A DNA stretch of 64,000 nucleotides, taken from assembly GCF_003011965.1 (NCBI RefSeq), contig NZ_PXWG01000022.1, positions 1-64,000 on the forward strand, written 5' to 3'. Both the position numbers and the translations under genes were made by a program. Source of the DNA: Streptosporangium nondiastaticum. GTDB lineage: Bacteria > Actinomycetota > Actinomycetes > Streptomycetales > Streptomycetaceae. The notes under the pieces were generated by a model. That model was given only the letters and a program-made list of their open reading frames with translations, searched no databases and had not been told where the DNA came from. Each line of letters starts with the position of its first letter. Position 1 is the first letter of the stretch. Positions 52,366 to 59,940 of the stretch are shown one piece after another.

Positions 52366-52607
52366 TCAGGTCAGGCGCTACGGACAGCCGGCAGTCGCAT
52401 TCCCGGCGCCGGACGTGGGGGTGATCAGTTCCTGGAGCCCGGAAGAGAGCCTTGGGTGCGGGGAGCACTTGAGGGTTCCGACGGGTTCCCGCGCACCTCG
52501 GGGGTCTGGCAGAACATGCGATTCCGCTGCCGCCACGGCGGGTTGGCGGGTTGTCCGAGCAGCACTGAAGTCGTTCAAGCAGCACTGAAATAGCCGGGAT
52601 GTCATGC

Positions 52608-52677
52608 GCGGGGGGCGTGGGCCTCCCGCGGGGTGAAACAGTGCGGGGGGCGGGGGCCTCCCGGGGGGAGGAACAGT
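52608..52677 (+). repeat. Tandem 35-bp imperfect repeat before the sugar-transferase gene
   Basis: Two adjacent 35-bp units, both beginning GCGGGGGGCG and ending AACAGT, lie just upstream of the sugar-transferase start. The second creates a good GGAGG-GTG signal at 52676 that leads only to a 20-codon frame. Confidence 0.7.
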
Positions 52678-52719
52678 GTCGGGCGAACACGTTGTACCGC
52701 TGGCGACCTGGGGGGTCCT

Positions 52720-54198
52720 GTGCGGCAGGGGGGTTTAGTCAGCCCGTCTCCGTCGGCGCGAAGACGTCCGGCGAACGGGGCGATCAGCCGGCACGAGAGC
52801 AACTGGGAGCTGCGGTACCGCCGTACCGTGATCACCAGCGACACACTCGCCACCGCCTTCGTGGTGGCGGCCATCGGCATCTTCTTCGGGGCCCGGGACG
52901 CGGCCAACTGGCATGAGAAGTGGGGCATCCTCGCCTTCGGCACCGAGCTGCTGGTGCTGGGAGCGCTTGCGGTCAGCCGGGCGTGGGCGCCGGCCGTGCT
53001 CGGCCAGGGCGCCGAGGAATTCCGCCGGCTCGGACGCTCCCTGTTCGCGACGGCCGTCGTCCTGGCGCTCGGCGGGATCGCACTCACCTCACACAACATC
53101 AAACTCTGGATCTTCGTCGCGATCCCCGCGATCGCGCTCGTCACCATGACCGCGCGGTATCTGCTGCGCCTCTGGCTGCACAAACAGCGCAAGGAAGGAC
53201 GGTGCCTGCGACCGGTGCTCGCTGCCGGGAGCGCGGCCACCGTCCACGACCTGATCACCCGGACCCGCAAGTTCCCGCACCTCGGCTGGCGGGTGGACGG
53301 GGTGTGCACGACGGACGATCTCGGGCTCGACGGTGACCACGTGGACGGAGTGCCGGTCGTCGGACGGCTGGCGGACGTCGCGGGCCACGTCCGTCACGGC
53401 GGCTACCGCGTCGTCGCGGTCACCCCGGACCCGCACTGGTCACCGGACCGGCTGCAGCGGCTGGCCTGGAACCTCGAGGGCAGCGACGCCGAGATGGTCG
53501 TGGCCCCCGTGCTGATGGAGGTGGCCGGCCCGCGGCTGCACGTCGACGCGGTGCTCGGGATCCCGCTGCTGCGGGTCAGCATGCCGGCCTTCACCGGGGG
53601 CCGACGGGCCGTCAAAGAGGTCGTCGACCGGATGGGCGCGGCGATCCTCCTGGTGCTGTTCGCGCCGCTGATGCTGCTCGTCGGGATGCTCGTGCTGGCG
53701 GACAGCCGGGGCGGGGCGTTCTACAGCCAGCGCAGGGTCGGCAAGGACGGCCGCGAGTTCACCATTCTCAAGTTCCGCACCATGGTCACCGGGGCCGACG
53801 CGGCGCGCGCCGAGCTGGCCGCCCTCAACGAGGGCGCCGGCCTGCTGTTCAAGCTCCGCCGGGATCCGCGGGTGACCCGGGTGGGAGCGGTGCTGCGCCG
53901 GTACTCGCTCGACGAGCTCCCGCAGCTCTTCAACGTGCTCACCGGATCGATGTCGCTCGTGGGCCCGCGGCCTCCGCTGCCGGAGGAGTCCGCCGCGTAC
54001 GGCCCGGACATCCGGCGGCGGCTGCTGGTCAAGCCCGGGCTCACCGGCCTGTGGCAGATCAGCGGACGCAGCGACCTGCCGTGGGAGGAGGCGGTCCGGC
54101 TGGACCTGCGGTACGTGGAGGACTGGTCGCTCGCCCTGGACACAGTGATCTTGTGGAAGACGCTGCGTGCGGTGCTCTACGGGCAGGGGGCCTACTGA
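52720..54198 (+). CDS. Polyprenyl-phosphate sugar-1-phosphate transferase (WbaP/WcaJ type)
   Basis: The 492-residue protein has five N-terminal hydrophobic helices within residues 40-160, a CoA-binding-like middle domain, and the C-terminal catalytic domain with I-L-K-F-R-T-M, Y-S-L-D-E-L-P-Q, G-P-R-P-P-L-P-E and K-P-G-L-T-G-L-W-Q-I-S-G-R-S. It loads the first sugar phosphate onto undecaprenyl phosphate, starting an extracellular polysaccharide. A GTG at 52720 with GGGGGG 4 bases upstream is the best start. That choice puts a rare TTA codon at 52735-52737, so translation could depend on the bldA tRNA. It is the first gene of the operon. Confidence 0.88.
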   Translation: MRQGGLVSPSPSARRRPANGAISRHESNWELRYRRTVITSDTLATAFVVAAIGIFFGARDAANWHEKWGILAFGTELLVLGALAVSRAWAPAVLGQGAEEFRRLGRSLFATAVVLALGGIALTSHNIKLWIFVAIPAIALVTMTARYLLRLWLHKQRKEGRCLRPVLAAGSAATVHDLITRTRKFPHLGWRVDGVCTTDDLGLDGDHVDGVPVVGRLADVAGHVRHGGYRVVAVTPDPHWSPDRLQRLAWNLEGSDAEMVVAPVLMEVAGPRLHVDAVLGIPLLRVSMPAFTGGRRAVKEVVDRMGAAILLVLFAPLMLLVGMLVLADSRGGAFYSQRRVGKDGREFTILKFRTMVTGADAARAELAALNEGAGLLFKLRRDPRVTRVGAVLRRYSLDELPQLFNVLTGSMSLVGPRPPLPEESAAYGPDIRRRLLVKPGLTGLWQISGRSDLPWEEAVRLDLRYVEDWSLALDTVILWKTLRAVLYGQGAY

Positions 54199-54201
54199 TG
54201 C

Positions 54202-54237
54202 GCGGCAGTCATCCGATGTGCGGCAGTCATCCGATGT
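54202..54237 (+). repeat. Perfect tandem 18-bp repeat after the sugar-transferase gene
   Basis: GCGGCAGTCATCCGATGT occurs twice in tandem immediately after the stop codon. Less perfect related strings follow to about 54280, so the whole 54199-54352 spacer seems built from degenerate repeats. Confidence 0.75.
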
Positions 54238-54352
54238 GCGGGGCCCTATTGATGCGCAGGGGTCGTCCAATACGCGGGGAGCTGCGGCTCAAGGGTCCCG
54301 CCGGTGCGCGGACCGCAGGCCGGGAGTGCCTGCCTGGGGGGAGAGACGGGGC

Positions 54353-55669
54353 ATGAGAATCAGCGTTTTCGGGCTCGGCTACGTGGGCTGCGTGTCGGCC
54401 GCGTGCCTGGCCGGCATGGGGCACGAAGTCATCGGGGTCGACGTGAACCGGGTGAAGGTCGACCTGGTCAACGACGGCAAGGCCCCGGTGGTCGAGGAGC
54501 GGATCGGCGAGCTCATCGCCGACGTCGTGCGGAGCGGAGCGTTACGCGCCACCGGCGACGTCCGCGAGGCGATCAGGGAGAGCGAGGTGTCGCTGGTCTG
54601 CGTGGGCACGCCGTCGGAGCCCAACGGCAGCCTGTGCACCACGTATCTGGAGCGGGTCACCGAGCAGATCGGCGCCGCGGTGGCCGAGCGGGGCGGGCGG
54701 CAGACCATCGTGTTCCGCAGCACCATGCTCCCGGGCACCTGCCTGAACCTGCTGGTGCCGATCCTGGAGAAGCACGTCGGCGGCACGGCCGGGGTGGACT
54801 TCGGCGTCGCGGTCAACCCGGAGTTCCTGCGCGAGGGCACGAGCGTGCGGGACTTCTTCGACCCGCCCAAGACCGTCATAGGCGAGTTGGACCCGGCGAG
54901 CGGCGACGTGGTGGCGGCGCTGTACGAGGGCCTGCCCGGCGAGGTGTTCCGGGTGGCCGTCCCGACGGCCGAGGCGATCAAGTACGCGGACAACGCGTTC
55001 CACGGCCTCAAGATCGGCTTTGCGAACGAACTCGGCGCGGTGTGCCAGGCGCTCGGAGTGGACCCGCACCAGGTGATGGACGTGTTCCTGGCCGACCGCA
55101 AGCTGAACATCAGCCCCGCCTATCTGCGGCCCGGCTTCGCCTTCGGCGGCTCCTGCCTGCCCAAGGACCTGCGCAGCCTGGTCCACGCGGCACAGCGCGC
55201 CGACGTCTCGGTGCCCATCCTCTCCCACGTGCTGCCCTCCAACTCCGACCACCTGCAGCGCGCGGTGGAACTGGTCGGGCGCACCGGCAAGCGCCGGGCG
55301 GGCCTGTTCGGGCTGTCCTTCAAGCCCGGCACCGACGACCTCCGCGAGAGCCCGCTCGTCGAGCTGGCGGAGAGACTCATCGGCAAGGGGTACGACCTGC
55401 GGATCTACGACGCCAACGTGAACCTGTCCCGGCTGCTCGGCGCGAACCGCGAGTACATCGAGACCCGGCTGCCGCACATCGCGCAGTTGCTCGTGGACTC
55501 CGTCGGCGAGGTGCTCGATCACGCCGAGGTGTGCTTGGTCGGGACCAGGGATCCGGCCGTGCTGTCAGCGCTCCCCCAGGGCGACGGCACGGTGCTCATC
55601 GACCTCGTCCGCATTCCCGACGCCGAGGCGCGCCGGGCCGAGCCGGGGTACGTGGGCCTTGTCTGGTGA
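54353..55669 (+). CDS. GDP-mannose 6-dehydrogenase-like nucleotide-sugar dehydrogenase
   Basis: The 438-residue protein has the N-terminal Rossmann motif V-F-G-L-G-Y-V-G, the central N-P-E-F-L-R-E-G-T-S-V-R-D-F, and the catalytic cysteine in F-G-G-S-C-L-P-K-D-L at residue 268, the same number as in Pseudomonas AlgD. The last feature and N-P-E-F-L-R-E-G-T-S-V favour GDP-mannose over UDP-glucose as substrate, although this needs testing. It would provide a uronic acid for the operon's polysaccharide. The ATG at 54353 follows a purine-rich stretch. It overlaps the next gene by 11 bp. Confidence 0.88.
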   Translation: MRISVFGLGYVGCVSAACLAGMGHEVIGVDVNRVKVDLVNDGKAPVVEERIGELIADVVRSGALRATGDVREAIRESEVSLVCVGTPSEPNGSLCTTYLERVTEQIGAAVAERGGRQTIVFRSTMLPGTCLNLLVPILEKHVGGTAGVDFGVAVNPEFLREGTSVRDFFDPPKTVIGELDPASGDVVAALYEGLPGEVFRVAVPTAEAIKYADNAFHGLKIGFANELGAVCQALGVDPHQVMDVFLADRKLNISPAYLRPGFAFGGSCLPKDLRSLVHAAQRADVSVPILSHVLPSNSDHLQRAVELVGRTGKRRAGLFGLSFKPGTDDLRESPLVELAERLIGKGYDLRIYDANVNLSRLLGANREYIETRLPHIAQLLVDSVGEVLDHAEVCLVGTRDPAVLSALPQGDGTVLIDLVRIPDAEARRAEPGYVGLVW

Positions 55670-56984
55670 CACAACGTTCGGTGATGCAACATTCGGCAAT
55701 GCAACGTCTGGTGACACACCGTTCGGTGGCGCGGCCGGCGGCGACCGGCCGGGCCGGCGCGCGCTGATCCTGGTGGAGAACCTGTCGGTGCCGTTCGACC
55801 GGCGGGTGTGGCAGGAGTGCACGACGCTGCGCGACGCGGGATGGGAGGTGCACGTCATCTGCCCCCGCGGGGAGAAGCGGGACACGGAGCCGGAGGCGGT
55901 GATCGACGGGGTGCGGATCCACCGCTACTCGTTGCGCGCGGCCACCGGTGGACCGGCCGGCTATCTCCGGGAGTACGGAACGGCGTTGTGGCACACGGCC
56001 CGGCTGGCCCGCAAGGTCGGCCCGGTCCACGTGGTCCACGCCTGCAACCCGCCCGATCTGCTGTTCCTGGCTGTCCGGTGGCTGAGGCGGCGCGGCGCGC
56101 GGTTCGTCTTCGACCAGCACGACCTGGTGCCCGAGCTGTACCTCTCCCGGTTCGACCGCGGCGAGGACCTGCTCTACCGCGCCGTGTGCGCCCTGGAACG
56201 GCGGACCTACCGGGCCGCGGACATCGTGCTCGCCACGAACGAGAGCTACCGGGACGTCGCGGTGAGCCGTGGCGGCAAGCGGCCGGAGGACGTCTTCGTG
56301 GTGCGCAGCGCGCCCCAGACCGAGCGGTTCCAGCCGGTGCCGCCCGAGCCGGAGCTGAAGCGCGGCAAGCCCCATCTGCTGTGCTACCTCGGTGTCATGG
56401 GCCCGCAGGACGGCGTCGACTACGCCCTGCGGTCCCTTGCGAAGCTGCGCGACGAACTCGGCCGGACGGACTGGCACGCCGTGTTCGTCGGTGCCGGCGA
56501 CGCCTTCGACGCGATGGTGGAGCTGTCCGGGAGGCTCGGGCTCTCCGAGCAGGTGCAGTTCACCGGGCGCATTCCGGACGCCGATCTGCTGCGCTACCTG
56601 TCCACCGCGGACGTGTGCCTCTCCCCCGACCCGCGCAATCCGCTCAACGACGTGTCGACCATGAACAAGGTCCTGGAGTACATGGCGATGGGCCGGCCGA
56701 TCGTCTCGTTCGACCTCCGGGAGGCGCGGGTCTCCGCCGGTGACGCCGCCGTCTACGCGCCCGCCGACGACGAGGCCGAGTTCGCCCGGCTCGTCGCGCT
56801 GCTGCTGGACGATCCGGAGAAGCGGGCCCGGATGGGCAGGATCGGCCAGGAGCGGATCAGCGGGGACCTCTCCTGGCGGAACTCGCAAGCGTCGCTGCTC
56901 GCCGCCTACGCCGCTGCCTGCCGTGACCGCGCTCCGGTGCCCGCGGGCGGCCGGGTCCGGGACAGGGAGAGGCCGCGTCGTTGA
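55659..56984 (+). CDS. GT4-family glycosyltransferase
   Basis: The 441-residue protein opens with about 28 residues made of five-residue repeats (G-D-T-T-F, G-D-A-T-F) and then has the GT-B fold. Landmarks are E-N-L-S-V-P-F-D-R-R-V-W, F-D-Q-H-D-L-V-P-E, and the nucleotide-binding end E-Y-M-A-M-G-R-P-I-V-S-F. The repeated N-terminus is disordered and is read only if translation starts at the TTG at 55659, which overlaps the preceding gene; no later start codon precedes the domain. It adds a sugar to the lipid-linked chain in the cytoplasm. The next gene overlaps it by 4 bp. Confidence 0.87.
   Translation: MSGDTTFGDATFGNATSGDTPFGGAAGGDRPGRRALILVENLSVPFDRRVWQECTTLRDAGWEVHVICPRGEKRDTEPEAVIDGVRIHRYSLRAATGGPAGYLREYGTALWHTARLARKVGPVHVVHACNPPDLLFLAVRWLRRRGARFVFDQHDLVPELYLSRFDRGEDLLYRAVCALERRTYRAADIVLATNESYRDVAVSRGGKRPEDVFVVRSAPQTERFQPVPPEPELKRGKPHLLCYLGVMGPQDGVDYALRSLAKLRDELGRTDWHAVFVGAGDAFDAMVELSGRLGLSEQVQFTGRIPDADLLRYLSTADVCLSPDPRNPLNDVSTMNKVLEYMAMGRPIVSFDLREARVSAGDAAVYAPADDEAEFARLVALLLDDPEKRARMGRIGQERISGDLSWRNSQASLLAAYAAACRDRAPVPAGGRVRDRERPRR
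55665..55724 (+). repeat. Four tandem 15-bp units at the start of the glycosyltransferase gene
   Basis: Units at 55665, 55680, 55695 and 55710 are related to GGTGACACAACGTTC. They encode five-residue repeats in the glycosyltransferase frame, and the first overlaps the end of the upstream dehydrogenase gene. Confidence 0.8.
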
Positions 56985-58378
56985 GCGATGACACCATACG
57001 CCTGGTCACGATCGGGCGGATCCTCCGCCGGCGCCGGCGGCTGCTCGCCGTCCTCACCCTGGTGGGCGCGCTCGTCGGCTACGGCACCTCGGTGCTGTTT
57101 CCGCCGCGCTACACGGCGTCGGCGTCGGTGCTGCTGCCGGGGCAGTGGGAGGAGCGCGCGCTGCTGACCCAGGCGGAGATCGCGACCAGTTCGGCGGTGG
57201 TCGACCGCGCGGCCGACACCCTCGGCTGGACGGGGGTCAGCAGAGGCGAGCTGCGGGACCGGGTGAGCGCCACGGCCGCCGACGGGAACATCATCAAGAT
57301 CTCGGGGACGGCGGACACCCCGGAGCGCGCGCAGCGGCTCTCCGACCAGCTGGCCCAGCAGTTCGTCGCGTTCGCCGCGCGGATCGCGGGCGACGACACC
57401 AACCCCGACGCGGCGGCGGGGCCCGAGGCGCTGCGGCAGAAGGTGGAGCAGACCAGCCGCCGCATCACCGAGCTGGCCAACGCGGCCGATCCGGGGCGGA
57501 CCGTGGAGAGCGTGCAGGCCCGCACCGAACTCGAGAAGCTGCGCTCCACGCTGCAGGAGGCCATGAAGAAGCTGGACCAGGCCGATCTGGTGACCAAGAA
57601 GGCCGGCATGGTCGTCATGGGGCCGGCGGCCCGGCCCACCGGCGAGGCACCACCGACGAGGGTGCAGCTCATCGTCGCCGGGGCGCTGCTGTTCTTCCTG
57701 CTCGCGGTCATCGGCCATCTCGTCGCCGCGCGGGTGAACCGCCGGCTGCGCACCGAGGCGGAGATCGCCGCGGCACTGGGCTCGGCGCTGCTGGGCACCG
57801 TCGACGTACCTGCCGAGGGGCCCGCGCTCCGGCCGGAGGGCCGTGGCCCGCGGGCCCGGATCCGCCGGCTGCTGGGCGTCGACACCCGGTGGGACGTACC
57901 GGCTCCGCGGATGTCCGGCGACGAGGCCGGCAGGCGGATCCGCTACCGGCGGGTGTGCGACCGTCTCCGGGACCGGCTGCCGGCCACCCGGCGGCTGCTG
58001 GTCGTCGTACCGGACGGCGACGAGATCGCCCACCGGGCCGCGGGGCAGCTCGCGGCCGAGGCCGGGAACGGTCCTTCGCCGGAATCTTCGAGCGGGGACT
58101 GTCCCGGGCTGCGGGTGGTGGGGATCTCGGTGTCCCGGCCGATGGTGCCGGACCGCGGCGCCGAGTCCGGTGCCGTGGTCGTGCTCAGCGCGGGCAGCCG
58201 GACCGAGGAGGAGCTCGTCGGCATCGCCGAGGCGTGTGCGGACGCGGGGCACGAGATCGCCGGCGTCGTCGTCGCCGGCGCGGTCCGGGCCCGTCCGGCC
58301 CGGGCTGCCGGCCGTCCCTCGGAGAGCGCCGCTCCGGAGCTCGCGGTCCGCGGCCACGCGACGGGAGGTTCTGCGTGA
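56981..58378 (+). CDS. Wzz-type polysaccharide co-polymerase with kinase-like C-domain, copy 1
   Basis: The 465-residue protein (TTG start, 4-bp overlap TTGA) has membrane helices at about residues 21-40 and 228-250, flanking an extracytoplasmic helical region with a coiled-coil-like segment. This is the Wzz/chain-length-determinant layout. The cytoplasmic tail (residues 320-440) resembles a BY-kinase: R-L-L-V-V-V-P-D-G-D and G-A-V-V-V-L-S-A-G-S-R with H-E-I-A-G-V-V-V-A-G. However, it lacks Walker A and any tyrosine cluster. It probably controls polymer length without kinase activity. The next gene is a second member. Confidence 0.78.
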   Translation: MSDDTIRLVTIGRILRRRRRLLAVLTLVGALVGYGTSVLFPPRYTASASVLLPGQWEERALLTQAEIATSSAVVDRAADTLGWTGVSRGELRDRVSATAADGNIIKISGTADTPERAQRLSDQLAQQFVAFAARIAGDDTNPDAAAGPEALRQKVEQTSRRITELANAADPGRTVESVQARTELEKLRSTLQEAMKKLDQADLVTKKAGMVVMGPAARPTGEAPPTRVQLIVAGALLFFLLAVIGHLVAARVNRRLRTEAEIAAALGSALLGTVDVPAEGPALRPEGRGPRARIRRLLGVDTRWDVPAPRMSGDEAGRRIRYRRVCDRLRDRLPATRRLLVVVPDGDEIAHRAAGQLAAEAGNGPSPESSSGDCPGLRVVGISVSRPMVPDRGAESGAVVVLSAGSRTEEELVGIAEACADAGHEIAGVVVAGAVRARPARAAGRPSESAAPELAVRGHATGGSA

Positions 58379-59937
58379 CGACGAGCAAGACTTCGGAGTC
58401 GTCGGCCGCCGCTCCGCTGCTGGACCTGCAGTCGCTGGTGGTGTCCGTGCGCAGGCGCCGCCGCCTCTGGTGCTCCCTGGCGCTGCTGGGGCTGCTGGTC
58501 GGCGCGGTGATGGCGGTCGTGCTGCCGCCGCCTCCCACCGCGGTGGCCAAGGTGCTGGTCGCCCATCAGGAGGACCAGGCCAACGACACCGGAACGCTGA
58601 TCCGCACCGACGTCGAACTGCTGGGGACCACACGGATCGCCGGCAAGGCCCTGCAGGCCCTCAAGTCCCGGGAAAAGCCGGAAGACTTCATGCGGGACTA
58701 CCGGGGCACCGGCCTGACCAACAACGTGCTGCAGATCCAGGTGACGGCCGGCAGCGACGCGGAAGCGGTGGCCCGGGCCGGGGCGCTGGCCGAGGCGTTC
58801 GTCGCGGACCACGTGGGACGGATGCGGGAGGCCGCGAAGGCCGAGGCCCAGGCCCTGCTCGACCAGCGTGACCGCATGCGGGAGGAGCTCGCCCAGGTCA
58901 ACAAGGCGATCGGGGAACGGTCGCCGGGGAGCGACCCGAAGGCGTCGGCGAGCATCGAGTCGCTCTACGCCCGCCGGGCCGAGCTCAATTCGCGGATCGC
59001 CGATTTCGACGAGCGCGCCGCACAGGCGCGCACCGGCACGCCCAAGCTCATCGCCGGCACGCAGGTCGTGGACGCCCCGCGCGTGGTGCGGCAGTCCCTG
59101 CCCAAGACCGTTCTCACCAGGGCCGCGATCGGGCTCGTCCTCGGGCTGGTCCTCGGGCTCGCGGTGGCCGCGGTCGGCACGGTGGTGTCGGACCGCCCCG
59201 TGCTGCGCCGGGAGATCGCGGCGAACCTGGGCGCCTCGGTCATCGCGGAGCTGCCCCGTACGTCCTCGTGGCCGGGCGGACGGTGGCGGCGCCGGAGGGC
59301 CGGGACGGCGCGCGAACGGCTCGCCGCGACCCTGGCCCGTACCGTGCGCGGCTCCGCGGAACCGGTGTCGCTGCTGGAGCTGGGCTGTGCCCGCAGCACG
59401 AGCGTGATCGCCCTGGACCTCGCCGAGGCACTGGCACCGGACGGGCCGGTGGTGATCACCGACGGCCTGCCCGGCCCGGAGCTCGCCGGCAGCCGCCGGA
59501 AGCCGGGAAGCCCGGCCGTGGTCAGCGGCGAGCGTGCCGCGGACGTGCCGCACGAGGAGCGCCGGATCGGCGTCGGCTCGGTCGCGCCCGGCACGGCGTG
59601 GACCGACCTGCGGTACCTCGGCAGCCGGACCGTGCTCGTCGTGCGTGCCGGGCACGGCAGCGCCGCATGGCTGCACACCGTGGCGCGGCAGCTCGCGGAC
59701 CAGCGCATTCCGGTGATGGGTGTGGTGCTGATCGACCCCGATCCACGTGACCGGACCGACGGCACCTTGTGGGACGGGCAGCACACCGCGCTGCGCGGCC
59801 ACTTCGAGCAGCTCGCCCGGCGGAACGACGGGGGTACCTCCCACGCCGTTCAGGCAGTGGGGGAGCGCGGGCTGCGGACGGAGCGGCGGTCGATGCCGGC
59901 CGCACAGGTCCCGGACAGCGACCAGGAGGCGCGGTAG
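58375..59937 (+). CDS. Wzz-type polysaccharide co-polymerase with degenerate kinase domain, copy 2
   Basis: A GTG at 58375 (GGGAGG upstream, 4-bp overlap with the preceding stop) gives 520 residues. Membrane helices lie at about residues 31-50 and 248-270. The periplasm-facing part is a long helical stretch (R-D-R-M-R-E-E-L-A-Q-V-N-K-A). The cytoplasmic domain has the kinase layout, but Walker A is replaced by G-C-A-R-S-T-S (about 336-342), with I-T-D-G-L-P-G where the Asp-rich Walker A' would be. It ends with a polar tail and no tyrosine cluster. It should act with copy 1 as a non-catalytic pair. Confidence 0.8.
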   Translation: MTTSKTSESSAAAPLLDLQSLVVSVRRRRRLWCSLALLGLLVGAVMAVVLPPPPTAVAKVLVAHQEDQANDTGTLIRTDVELLGTTRIAGKALQALKSREKPEDFMRDYRGTGLTNNVLQIQVTAGSDAEAVARAGALAEAFVADHVGRMREAAKAEAQALLDQRDRMREELAQVNKAIGERSPGSDPKASASIESLYARRAELNSRIADFDERAAQARTGTPKLIAGTQVVDAPRVVRQSLPKTVLTRAAIGLVLGLVLGLAVAAVGTVVSDRPVLRREIAANLGASVIAELPRTSSWPGGRWRRRRAGTARERLAATLARTVRGSAEPVSLLELGCARSTSVIALDLAEALAPDGPVVITDGLPGPELAGSRRKPGSPAVVSGERAADVPHEERRIGVGSVAPGTAWTDLRYLGSRTVLVVRAGHGSAAWLHTVARQLADQRIPVMGVVLIDPDPRDRTDGTLWDGQHTALRGHFEQLARRNDGGTSHAVQAVGERGLRTERRSMPAAQVPDSDQEAR

Positions 59938-59940
59938 AAC

